From the NCBI GenBank assembly GCA_963931805.1, contig OZ007496.1, positions 116,755,339 through 116,819,338 on the forward strand: DNA of 64,000 nt, written 5' to 3'. The stretch is from Microdon myrmicae. Lineage: Eukaryota > Arthropoda > Insecta > Diptera > Syrphidae. Below are positions 45,144-55,479 of this stretch, in pieces. The number at the start of each line of letters is the position of its first letter. Position 1 is the first letter of the stretch. Below the pieces are notes generated by a model. It had not been told where the DNA came from, made no database searches, and saw nothing but the letters and a program-made list of their open reading frames with translations. A program made the position numbers and the translations under genes.

Positions 45144-45714
45144 GTATAAGGTAGCAATGGAAACATCGCAAATAACACATAAACTTTATCTAGAAGGAAC
45201 ATCTACAGAGAAAGCTCCGCAGAAGGCACCGGGAATGTGTCATGGTGTGAGGTGTTTTGACCGATAAAACCGGTTCCCATTTGGATACATTCAAAAGTCT
45301 CTTTTGAAGATTTCTATTTAGCTACCGAACAAAAAAGAATAGAACTTAATACGTTTCTTGACTTTTGTGAAAAAAAAAATCTGTCTCGCAAACTATCCAT
45401 ATAAGGAAAATAAAGAAGTAAAAACATTTGCTCTATATTTCTCAACTAGTTCAATGATTTTTGGACATCAGCAGCGCATCTAGTGCAACAAGCATTTCAA
45501 CGATCGCCATACTCAAGGAATTGGACAATATCTAATCTGTTGGTACAAATAACGCCCCTTCCTTGTCAAGAGCTCTCCTACGATCCACTAAACTGCCCCA
45601 ACTTCATTCAGTAATAAGTTCTTTCAGTTAGTAATTAGTTCTTAAATACATGAAAGGTAGTGAATAAACAATAGATTCTCGGAAAATGCGGTCCTCTGCT
45701 TGTTTTCTCCTATT
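45144..45714. other. Unassigned sequence
   Basis: Nothing recognised between the mariner right end and the next LTR. Confidence 0.35.
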
Positions 45715-45718
45715 GACT

Positions 45719-47200
45719 TGTGGGGGTTCTCTATACCACATGGAGAACCAACCCACAATGCCAACCAATCTTGACCGCTAACAGCGCGTCACCTTAACCC
45801 AACTGCCCATTCAAAACCTGCAATACACACATTCGCAACCATGCAAAACCTGAAAACGCATCCATCCCGAACTCGCAAGAATCCATCTCACAATCCGCAA
45901 TGAAAGGCATTTCCCAAAACTTCCTACAGAATACAATTCACCAGAATACATTCTAAATCATCCCCGCATACATTTTCCCAAAATTGCTTCGGTCAATTCT
46001 CTATTTTAGTTATATTCCTTTCTTGCGACCAAGCAATCTTCCCCGGAAATTCATATGCTGTAATAAAACGCATATTCAACCTACAACGGAACATTAATCC
46101 CAGCTTACATAGACTTAGCTTTTCTAGAATTAGGGTAGCAAGAGATTTAAGTTAAGTTAAGTTGTGCTTGAAAAAAAAAATAAAAAAACAAATAAAAAAA
46201 AAAACAAAAAAAAATTAAGTAAGTTAAATTTTAAGAAAAAAAAACAAAAAAAGATTCGACACAAAGTTTTTCAAATTTTTCTTTGTCTTTCAAAGAATTA
46301 TAAGTACTGCCACAAAGTTCTGTCGCCGAAAGGCAAATTATACAATTGTTAAGTAATGTTTAGCTTAGAGCGTCTGCGAGGGACCAGTAAGTTATAATAT
46401 AAGATAATTAAGCTAGAAAATAAACATTTTTTGTCTAGCATATAATTTAGAAACTAAGAATATAAAAAGAAAATAAAAAATGTTTTAAAAATAAAAATGA
46501 AAATGACGGAACATTAATCATCACCACCAACTACACCGAGCCGCATACATTTCTCTGAAATTGTTTCGGTTAATTCTCTATCTAAATTATATCCCTCGCT
46601 TGCACCCAAGCAATTCCAATTTTCCCTGAAAACCATATCGGTTCATTTCCTCCTTAAACTATACTTCCCGCTTGCAACCAAGCGACAGCTGATTTCCCAC
46701 AAAACGATCACAACAATCAAGAGCCTTGATCATACTTGGCTATGCTGCCGAAACCAATTTCCCGGTATACACAACTAACGAATCCAACTCAGCTTATTCG
46801 GCGAGGATTCGCTGGAACTGAATTCCACTGCCACGACGCGATGAACTTTTTCTTGCCTTTAACCGATCAGTCGAGTCACAACCACCGCCGAGCGCACATC
46901 GCTCTCCCGTTACAAAGTCGTTGTCCAACCACTACACAGTGCGCGTCGTTCCCTCTTTCTTTACCTGTAGTGTGTCGTTCTCAGAGCCAAGTCTCTATCG
47001 CGAGCAGAGTGTACCACGGTCTCGAACAATCAATCAATTAAAGTCGCGCACAGAAATCTTAACATTTAAAACCAAGGGTGTCGAACAATCAACCAATTAA
47101 AGTAGCGATATCTCTAATAGGCCAGACCGACTTCGATTCAGTATGGTGATCAGTGAAAGAGATAAATCAATAAAAGACCGAACCAACCCCAACTGGTGGT
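45719..47200 (+). mobile_element. LTR, family II, carrying a LINE-C tail insertion
   Basis: Starts TGTGGGGGTTCTCT after GACT. It matches 42689-43400 and 56210-56830 through 46096 and again from 46506. The usual 3' end CCCCCCACA is absent: similarity fades by about 47100-47200, so the 3' boundary is not defined and the copy may be truncated or rearranged. It is interrupted at 46097-46505. Confidence 0.7.
46097..46505 (+). mobile_element. 5'-truncated LINE-C 3' UTR insertion
   Basis: A 409-bp A-rich insertion in the LTR, flanked by ACGGAACATTAAT (46084-46096 and 46506-46518, 13 bp). Its interior GAGGGACCAGTAAGTTA and TTTTTTGTCTAGC match the reverse complement of LINE-C 3' UTR around 1480-1560, and it ends in an A-rich tail. 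No coding sequence. Confidence 0.83.
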
Positions 47201-47485
47201 GGCTCCAAAACGAAGAAAGGACTTCACGTCCTCAGATATAATATTCAGCTCTGGCGCAGCTTCCTCCCTTCCTTTTCCTTTGCCCTCCTTCCCGTTAACT
47301 TCTGTTATTTTATCTTTTTTGTTTTAAGCACTTATTGTTTTGTTTTTAAAATTTTTGCATCCTCAAAAAAAAAAAAAAAAAAAAATCTTTATTTTTTTTT
47401 GTCATAATGCCTCGAAAAAAAGAAGAGGTAGACCTCTAAGATAATAGTTTATTTTTTTGTAATGTATGTGTATTATATTAAGAAT
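47201..47485. other. Unassigned, with poly(A) tract
   Basis: Contains an A-run at about 47366-47386, then T-rich sequence. The part from about 47400 may start a further LINE-C-like 3' UTR that continues after the short element. Confidence 0.35.
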
Positions 47486-47608
47486 CTGGCGCAAGGCTAA
47501 TAACCTTGCCCAGAAAAACAAATTATTATGGAAAATTTAACAAGCCCCATACTTGTTAAATAAGGCCAAGACCGGATCCCGGTTGTAGTGCCGATGAAGA
47601 TGATGATG
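47486..47608 (+). mobile_element. Short LINE-B derivative (123 bp)
   Basis: The 5' part CTGGCGCAAGGCTAATAACC through ATTTAACAAGCC matches the LINE-B leader; the 3' part TTGTTAAATAAGGCC through GTAGTGCCGATGA matches the LINE-B 3' end with its GAT tail. It is flanked by the 14-bp TSD ATTATATTAAGAAT (47472-47485 and 47609-47622). No tRNA head. Confidence 0.92.
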
Positions 47609-47622
47609 ATTATATTAAGAAT

Positions 47623-47790
47623 AAATAAAAGAAAATGTAAGCTGAAAAGCATAAATTAAGCATATAATATTGTATAATTTAGAGTGCTTGTGAAGAGCCA
47701 GTAAATTACATTATGTAGTAAAATTATTAAGATAGGTTTAGCATTTAGACTAAAATTGTAAAATATAAAAAAGACTTTGTGAATAAATGC
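47623..47790 (+). other. LINE-C-like 3' UTR remnant
   Basis: A-rich sequence with GAGCCAGTAAATTACA and related motifs resembling the LINE-C 3' UTR at 46375-46430. Weaker match than the 46097 insertion. Confidence 0.4.
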
Positions 47791-47889
47791 GTCTGCAAAC
47801 AAAACGAACCGGGAAGTGATGCGTCGGTGCTTTGATTCAGACCTTTTCATAGCGTGGTTTCGAATCACGTTCTTCATTACTTTGCAAAA

Positions 47890-48175
47890 CGCGGTATTGC
47901 ATACTTTTCGGAAAAATGGAGTCACTCCACACTTCGGGAGAATCCGCGAGTCGTTGGAAATTTCTACAGCATTCGATAGATTAGGCAGCCTTCTCAAAAT
48001 ATTGTGGAGTTGACAACACGTTAATTCAATGGATGGTTATGAATCTATTTTGCTTGACGAACTTTGCCAAGGGGTTTTCGATTAAATCTGCAAACAGTGG
48101 TGGTGTTACTCAGGGCTACATCCTTTCATCAACTCTATCCCTTATTTGCATACATTATATTTTGCCGATTACCTA
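47890..48175 (+). pseudogene. LINE-D-like RT fragment
   Basis: The plus strand, with frameshifts, reads a STAFDRLG block, then CGVDNTLIQWM and a GVTQG-ILSSTL block. These correspond to the ISKAVDRV, GVDNSLIQWI and GSVLSPTL region of LINE-D at 28842-28640. Degenerate and short. Confidence 0.65.
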
Positions 48176-49340
48176 CAAGCAAATATAGTTCTTTTCTGAT
48201 ATTAGCGCATTCAGTTTGTTATACTCATATAAACCTAGTCAAGATAGGGAAGGAAAGGGTGTTCAACTCATAGAATCTGGATTCCATCAAAGTATGTATC
48301 AAAGTACACCATCTAATAGAGTTTATTGGTCGAGCGTTTAAACGACAAGTGTTCAATCGATTATTTAGTACTCCAAAAATAGTGTGACCAGTGTTATGAA
48401 TGGAAAAATCCGTATGTATTCGCAATTTACAGGATGATTATCAGATATGCGTGTGGAGATGGTTCAATATACCCAAAATGTCTTTATAACAAGCGCATAG
48501 AGACTGAATGTAAATTGCTCCAAAAACATCTGAGTCGATGACACTTTATGGTTGTTGTGCTTGGGAATTGTCAGTTCTGCTTGGGATTTATGAATAATAT
48601 GGTGTTTGTGAATGTTATATATTTGGCTTTGCATTGGTTGGATTTCACAACCAAATGGAAAATAGTAGCTTGAAGCTGATTGTTTTTTAGATTGGCCAGT
48701 TCACTTTATTACACAACTGGCCACCTTTATGAGATTTTCACCTTTGACCCTGATATGCAGGTTTTTACGAGGGTAGTTCAATAAATCCTTAGAAACGCCT
48801 CGTAGCCCCGCTAATTGTGTGTTTTTAGTAACTATCATTCCTCACTAGGTATAGGTATCTGTCAGTTTTCAATTTGTTTTTTGTTTCAATTTTGTATGAT
48901 AAATTGGGTATGAAAAAAATATATGCGAGATATTACAGTTGTTCGGTGTTGCGATGGACTTTTCTGTTTTAGAAACCGGATTCCCCAACGTCTAGCTAGT
49001 AGATATAAAAATAAAACGAATACAACACCCACTGTTTTTTTTTTTCTCTAGACTTTTTCCCAATTTTGTTTTAACCTCTGAATCTTCATTACAACTGCAG
49101 CTTGATAAGTCAGTGACTTTTTGGGTAAACGTTTTTTTTTTCGACAAATGAGCATTTTACTTCACAATATACGTAGTTCTGCTTGCTGTTTACGAATAAC
49201 CTTTTAACTCGATACATGTAGTCCAGGGTTTTCCTTTTTTTTTTTTTTTCTACGAAGTAATTGGTTTCCTTAAGGGGGTATTCTGCTCTAGAAATTTGAA
49301 AAAAAAATCATTTTTTTTTTCATATTTTCAAAGCTTAACC
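48176..49340. other. Unassigned; one mariner-like terminal repeat
   Basis: No gene recognised. About 48770-48795 (GAGGGTAGTTCAATAAATCC) resembles a mariner inverted repeat. T-runs near 49035 and 49235. Confidence 0.35.
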
Positions 49341-49343
49341 CTC

Positions 49344-50280
49344 TAAGAATATGCCTAAGAGGATTTTAGAAAATTCAAATTATTTGCGGAAGTATGGCTG
49401 TTTTGCTGACGCGCCGTCTAAACCGGCTAGGCCGGAACAAATCGAACAAAAGACATTAGGGACTTTCTGTCAACCTACGACCCTGTTTCCTCGTAAAACC
49501 TTTATATATATATTGAAATACAATAACCGACGTTAACCTTCATGTATTTTTAAATTATCTTTTATATTTAGTGTGAGCTTACATCCAGTTGCGAACAGTT
49601 GAATTCTAACCTTCAAGCCAAGTGAACGCATATGCTGTGAGTAAAATAAAAATGTTTCAAGTGATTTCAAGTGAAATTGGTCGAAAATCTTCAGCGAAAA
49701 GGATTACGCATCCGGATCGAAGTAAAAAAAAAAGGCGATTTCACGGTAATAGATTCACGGTACAGGAAGACACCAGTTTTATGTGTATCGGCAGCAAAAT
49801 TGAGCAAATCAAAGGATGAAGAAGTGATTATTGACAATAATTACGGCTACTGTATTTTGGAGTTGGTATTGGATATTATGAAGCCGATTTACGAGAGTTT
49901 CTGGTCGGAGGAGTTATTGACTCGATGTTTAGGCTCAGAAACCCAAAATAATAATGAGTCTCCAAACTCTTTGATTTGGCCGAAACATTTTTATTCCGGA
50001 ACTCACGTCATTGACATTGCTACGTTCATTGCTGTTTGCATATTCAATGAAGGCTACATTCCTCTTTTAAAAATAATGATGCTTATGGGAGTCAAAATTG
50101 GTCCATAAGCTTATTCATACGCTGGGAAACGAGACAATGCCCGGATTGACCGCTCAGAGATACGAGGGTCTAACGCATCAAAGGAGGCCAGAACTGCTCG
50201 GTTCGAAGAGAGAAGCGCGAAAGATGCTTATTTCGAAGTCGAGGAAAATCCAATGTATGCAGCAGGAATGTTAGATTGAA
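49344..50280 (+). pseudogene. Unnamed insect repeat-associated protein, fragment
   Basis: Frames read MPKRILENSNYLRK with PARPEQIEQKTLG, then EELLTRCLGSETQNNNESPNSLIWPKH, followed by FYSGTHVIDIATFIAVC, FNEGYIPLLKIMMLMGVKIG and, after a frameshift at about 50105, YAGKRDNARIDRSE and ASKEARTARFEERSAKD. I recall similar proteins, with a FNEGY-LK-MGVKIG block and a KEARTARR tail, repeated in many insect genomes as transposon-linked proteins of unclear class. The frame shifts at least twice. Low-complexity T-rich sequence lies on both sides. I do not assign a function. Confidence 0.45.
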
Positions 50281-50775
50281 TAAACGTAAGCCTAAAATAT
50301 CATTTCATGACTTAGACCGCGAGAAACTTTACATGAAACTTTAAACGCGGTTTTCTCGAAACTGTCTTTTTTAAAGCAATATCCACGATTTTTCAAGTTC
50401 CACTGAACCGATTTATTTCAAATATAGTATGTCTTCTTTATAGGCTTTTCTATTGCATGAACTATCCTCATCCCCAAATTTCAATGTTAACTATTTTTTT
50501 AAAAATTCGAAAACTAAAAAAAAGTGGTATAAAAAATTTTTTTTCAACTTTTTTTAGTTCCAACGATAGAGGCATTTCTGTAAATTAATAATCATTATTT
50601 TCAGATTGGTAGGAGGGTTGAATCGTGGGTACGGTCGCGTGCCAACTTTTTGAGATCCCCCACTTCATTAGCTGCTAACTTTTGGAATTTTTAATTTTTT
50701 ACTTTCAATTTTTTTTACTGTATTCTTGAAATATTAGTAAGCATCCTATAAAAAAATGAATAGTAAAAATATTGA
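50281..50775. other. Unassigned A+T-rich flank
   Basis: Low-complexity sequence, probably the 3' part of the preceding repeat element. Confidence 0.3.
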
Positions 50776-51075
50776 TTGCTTTTTTTTACGGCACTTCAAA
50801 AATTGCATTAAATTCGTGGCTCTAGACCAGAATACACCCTTAAGGCCCTCAAAATATGCTTTAGTTTTTGTGCTGACCTCTTCATTCGACCCAAATCTCT
50901 TACCGCGCAGCCATTTCTTCAGGTTTCGAAACAGCAAATAGTCGCAAGGGGATAAATGTGAAGAATATGGTGGGTGGGGTAGCAGTTCGAACCCCAATTT
51001 ATGGGTATTTGCCATGGTGACTACACACGTAGGCACCCGTGCATTGTCCTGATAGAGCGTTAAAATTTACGAGGT
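50776..51075 (-). pseudogene. Mariner transposase, C-terminal part
   Basis: Minus strand: YQDNARVPT (catalytic Asp, about 51050-51025), then ELLPHPPYSSHLSPCDYLLF (third Asp, about 50990-50930) and NLKKWLRGKRFGSNEEV. The spacing fits D34D mariners, but SSHL replaces the usual SPDL. The N-terminal part is absent. A different subfamily from the copy at 44690. Confidence 0.85.
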
Positions 51076-51314
51076 TGTTTGCTTTCAATGGCTGCCAAAC
51101 CCAAACTAAAGGACGCAGCTTGCTCAAATTTTGACAGTAGTCTATTTATAGACGACAGCTGGTGGGAACGGTGTTGCATTTACCGCACGGGAAATTGCAA
51201 AACACCCTGACTTATCAAACTGCCCTCGTATTTCTTCCACAATATCTCTTCGTCAGGTTCCTCCATGTTCTGATGATGTAAATGTATTAATTATTTGTCT
51301 GTTTTGGGGTGTGC
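51076..51314. other. Unassigned
   Basis: Probable decayed mariner flank; no clear motif. Confidence 0.25.
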
Positions 51315-51327
51315 ATAGCATTAAAAA

Positions 51328-51468
51328 TGGCGCAAGGCTAATAACCTTGCCCGGAAAAACAACTTATTATGGACAATTTAACAAGCCTCAGATAAGAACC
51401 GGATACCGGTGGAGAGACTTGCTAAATAAGGCCAAGACCAGATCCCGCTTGTAGTGCCGATGATGATG
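51328..51468 (+). mobile_element. Short LINE-B derivative (141 bp)
   Basis: LINE-B leader from TGGCGCAAGGCTAATAACC through CCTCAGATAAGAACCGGATA is joined directly to the LINE-B end from GGAGAGACTTGCTAAATAAG to the GAT tail. It is flanked by the 13-bp TSD ATAGCATTAAAAA (51315-51327 and 51469-51481). Its deletion junction differs from the copies at 32022 and 47486, retaining more of both sides. No tRNA head. Confidence 0.92.
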
Positions 51469-51481
51469 ATAGCATTAAAAA

Positions 51482-53275
51482 GGTCACCCGTTTTTTGCGT
51501 TTATCCTAACTCATCTCTCTAGCAAAAACCTCTCATTGGCACACACTAAAATCGCTTCATATTATGAAACAGCAACTACGAATTCTTTGATTGCAGAGGT
51601 GTGTTTGGTTGATATCGTAAAGGATCGTAGCCTTTGTAGTCCGTCACAGATTCAACAGTGTTCATAGAAATCACATGAAATGTGAGGAATTAACTTAAAA
51701 AAAAAAGTCCGCCCAAAACATCCGTCAGGTTCCATAATTTGTCATTATTTATAAGAATTACACAGAAAGATTATGAACGGATCGCTACAATGGGGTACAT
51801 ATGTATACCAATTGATCATATTACAAAAGATCCCCACCAACTAAGTTCTGAGGCTGGTAAATGACTTAGGTATTAGAATGTGTGTACAAATAAGAAAAAT
51901 GTGAACATTCTCATGTAAATTTAGCTCCTAGGGAAATTATTCAAGGATGTATTTAAGCGTTGTCATTCAACCCTTATTATGACTTGTATAACCTGTGTAA
52001 TAAAAATAATAATAATAGTTAAAAAAAAAACACGTCTATTCAGGTGACGGATGATCTTCAAAAAGTCGACGAGAAAAAAGAAGAATCCTTACTTCTTCTT
52101 GAATGAAAAAATTTTTTTTTTCGGATTTACTCGCCAATACCGAGCATTCTTAATAAATATTAGCCACTAAAATGCGTATTATTTTAGTCCACGCTTGCCT
52201 CAATACTAAACATTCATAGAGATATAATGAACATATAAATCAAGAACATTTTTTGTTTAACATGGTTCCAAAGGGGCCAATAATTCAGTTCCCTCAAACT
52301 AAAAACAAAAAACTTCAATTTTGACTAAACGACTAACCGCTGATCGCTGAATGATACTCCAGGAATGTAACATGACCCCGTTCTTATGTTTCTTAGTGTT
52401 ACTTGGCTTGATATATCATAAATATCATCTCGACTGCACGCCCTTCCCAGTACAATCCCTATTTATTTATCCCCGCATTCTTCTTTATACAAAGTAATCG
52501 CCACAATTCAACGCCAACCACACTCGAAGTACTCGGCTACCACATTTAGGTAAAACACGTCCCAAGTAGTCAATTGGGACCAAAGAAGACTTACGAATAA
52601 AAGCTAAATACAATAAAATATCAAATACCAACCTGACGGTCGCTGCCGACATACAATCCAAGAAAGCCAGCTGGATATCGGTGAATCAATTCCTTTCCGT
52701 AACACACCGGAAACAAAAATAAATCCTTATCCTTCACTTACACACTCACGTTCACTTTTGCATTCGATTTACACATCACTTAGCATATCAAGTACAACCA
52801 TGCACTAGGGTAGGTACTTTAGGCTGAGAAAAAGAAATCCTTTCCGCAACGACAGCTGCATCAGAAGGACATTTTTCGTATCTCAATACTTCCTTAGGCA
52901 GGAATCCGAACTCCTTGCGGTTGCGAATCGCGGCCGAACGAACAACTTGTCCGTTCCGGAACGATAATAAATACACGACAAACTGATCGTCCTGCAAGGA
53001 TAAATTGTCTCCTTTACCCGACGCGAACAGAAGAACATCCGAACAAGGACAGGATCAATATACAAACGCCTTCAGCACTATTGTATAACTGCCACAAAGG
53101 ATTATTATAAACACTAAGGATGCCAACACCGAACCCCCTTAACAGAACCGAACTAGTAAGTAATATGAACATTCAGGACATTATGTAAGTACCGGAATAA
53201 CAAGCCATTATTTTTTTATCCCTTTCACAATTTTAATACGCGTATACACTTCACTGAGCGGCGACTAAAGGCCAC
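51482..53275. other. Unassigned sequence
   Basis: No gene or element recognised. Overlapping minus-strand frames at 52788-53065 (69 and 60 codons) have no similarity I know. Confidence 0.35.
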
Positions 53276-53755
53276 TTATTGGTTTTCCTGAATACACAAA
53301 TTTTCCGAGGACCAAAGGCAGGAAGTCATTCTGCTTCCGTAAATTGAAATCGAAATAAATGTAGAAACGTGACGTAGAAATATCACCTCCACATCAACAT
53401 ATAACTCCAACGTCCCAATATCAGAAACGTCTCCGGGAGACTGAACACTCTGCCACAAACGGGAGCAGTTGACGTTTGGCTGGAGAACGACCATACATGC
53501 AGCGCTCTTTTCTCTGGTCTCTTGCCTCATGCGGGTGCGTTGTTGGGCCATGAGAGCTGTGACGATTCCAATAGAAATGCGGGTGGTTCTCTCTTTTGGG
53601 GTGCAAATCAATTGCCATGAACTCGGATACGGGGAACTTTGTGGGTTGTCATTGGAAAGCAAACTTTCACTGCAAGAGATTTGTATTCGGCTGTGCCCGC
53701 GTTCAAAGAGAAAGTTTGGACTTTTCCCAAGAGGAAGGCTGAGAAAAGTCTCCAC
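53276..53755 (-). CDS. Hypothetical ORF of 159 codons, unrecognised
   Basis: The longest open frame in the window that I cannot tie to a transposon. It starts METFLSLPLGKSPNF and ends near LCIQENQ. I see no signal peptide, membrane segment or domain motif. Competing frames overlap it on both strands (for example 105 codons on the plus strand at 53469-53786), and this patch is less A+T-rich than its surroundings, which lengthens chance ORFs. No splice or promoter evidence. It could be an exon, part of an unknown repeat, or chance. Confidence 0.15.
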   Translation of the reverse strand: METFLSLPLGKSPNFLFERGHSRIQISCSESLLSNDNPQSSPYPSSWQLICTPKERTTRISIGIVTALMAQQRTRMRQETREKSAACMVVLQPNVNCSRLWQSVQSPGDVSDIGTLELYVDVEVIFLRHVSTFISISIYGSRMTSCLWSSENLCIQENQ

Positions 53756-53759
53756 TCGA

Positions 53760-54885
53760 ACGGTGAATTGGTGGTGTTATTGTTGAAAATGATGGAATAT
53801 GTCGCGATATGAAAGAACTTCCTCATTGCGGATATATGGGTGATTATTGGGTGCTGTCCTTTCCCAGCGTTGAAATCCTTTGATTTCATTTGGCAATGAT
53901 CCCTCTTTAATTTCTTGTGGTCAATACTATCAATAAAAATGAAGTTTAATATTTTGGGTGTTGCAAATATTTGAGAAATAGAAAGAATGCGATTGTTATC
54001 CTTTTTACATGGTTTTTATAGGATGAAGCATTTTATTATAGTACACAAAGCATTGCTGAGAAAGCTGGGAGTACGACAAGTATGTACGTAGATTCAATTG
54101 ACGGGTCTCTATTATGAATAATGGATTGTTATAGAACTTAAACGATGTGTAGGCCCTATAAGGACGGCGCTCTTTCGAGGAAACTTGTCACCCGTTAATT
54201 TAAAGGTGTATTCTCTTCATATAAAACATAATAGATGGCGGTTCATGAAAAGCGAAAAACGAAGTACTAAAACAAATATATACTTCTATCTATTCGATAA
54301 GGAAAATTCTCAGAACGACTAATAAATGTGTACTCGGCTACCCAATTGCAGCAAGGCATCATTGGGATATCTGACACACACAATTGGATCAACTAACTGT
54401 GAACTTGAAAACAAGTAAAAAAAATATGCATGCTTCTGAAAACTGACCGGCTATGTGGATGTTTCCATGTGTTTGCCTTGGGAGCTATTATTTATCGTGG
54501 ACGTCGATGAGTCTAATTTGCCTGTCACGGTTGATCAGGGTGACTTGTGGGTAACACATTCTTTCTAAAGCCGGAAAAGCATTAGTCAAAGTTTAGCAAA
54601 CAAAATAATACACGACTGTCTTTACTAAACTGATTTTAAAATTAACTTTAAGATATTTTCATTCTATCCGGTTATTTACTAAATGAAAATAAGAACCAAA
54701 AGCACCATGATGACGACGATACGCTTTTTTTCCTTTTTTGCATAATTATGACAACATGCATTTTCAGTGAACTCATTGTTCCCGTTTGATGCAAGCACTT
54801 CATGGCATGTTTTGGTGACGATATTAAGGGAATCAACTTGGCTTTCCATAATGAACGGAGTATGAGACCGGCTTGGGGATATAGA
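53760..54885. other. Unassigned A+T-rich sequence
   Basis: Nothing recognised. It is the left flank of the hAT element. Confidence 0.4.
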
Positions 54886-55051
54886 CATTAGAGCAGCGGT
54901 TTCCAACCTGGGCGGCTCGCCTCCCAGGGGTGGCGCGGACTACTGCCAGGGAGGCGCCAGAAGTTTTTAATAAATTGATTTTTATACCATGATATCTACA
55001 AATAAATAAAACTTCATATTGTGACGCATATGACAATCAGTACTAGAATAT

Positions 55052-55391
55052 TGTAGGAAGTCCAAAACAAGGTACTAGAATATTCTAGAAAGTACTGGAA
55101 AACTGGAGAATATGAGCAGTAGAAAGTTCGAGGCTATGGAACGGGTGGGGGCGAAACACCGAATCAGAATGAGAAAACGGAATAAATACGCCAGACGCAG
55201 ATCAAAGAAGGAAGAAGTAAGCAGTCAAAGACACGATAAGTACGGAAGCGATAAGTCAAGAAATCGTTAAGTATACAGTAAAAAGTAACGATTGTTATTA
55301 ACGTACTAATAAAGTGTTATTAATTCAAAATCGATTTAAACGCTCTTATTTATTAAAAATAATTAAACCAGCGAACCCTAAGCTCGCAACA
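55052..55391 (+). mobile_element. Small solo LTR, family V (340 bp)
   Basis: Starts TGTAGGAAGTCC and ends GCTCGCAACA; flanked by ATAT on both sides (55048-55051, 55392-55395), a TSD that is weak because the area is AT-rich. AATAAA at about 55310. It contains a heat-shock-element-like motif at 55077-55091. The segment TACTAGAATATT occurs once just across the left boundary and once inside, so that boundary is not certain. Confidence 0.6.
55077..55091 (+). promoter_or_regulatory. Heat-shock-element-like motif
   Basis: AGAATATTCTAGAAA matches the three-unit heat-shock element nGAAnnTTCnnGAAn at every fixed position. It lies in the 5' (U3-like) part of a 340-bp LTR, where transcription signals are expected. 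Function is inferred. Confidence 0.45.
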
Positions 55392-55479
55392 ATATATTAT
55401 ATTGCAAACCCATTCCCGGAACGACCACTACCATTGAAATTTTTAATATAATGGTCAGTTTTTTTTAAGAAAACGACAT

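Noticed and set aside
47201..47240. Primer-binding site following the family II LTR at 45719 (TGGTGGTGGC at about 47192)
   Set aside because: The LTR's own 3' end is missing in this copy and no gag or pol follows; the TGG match is too short to support it.
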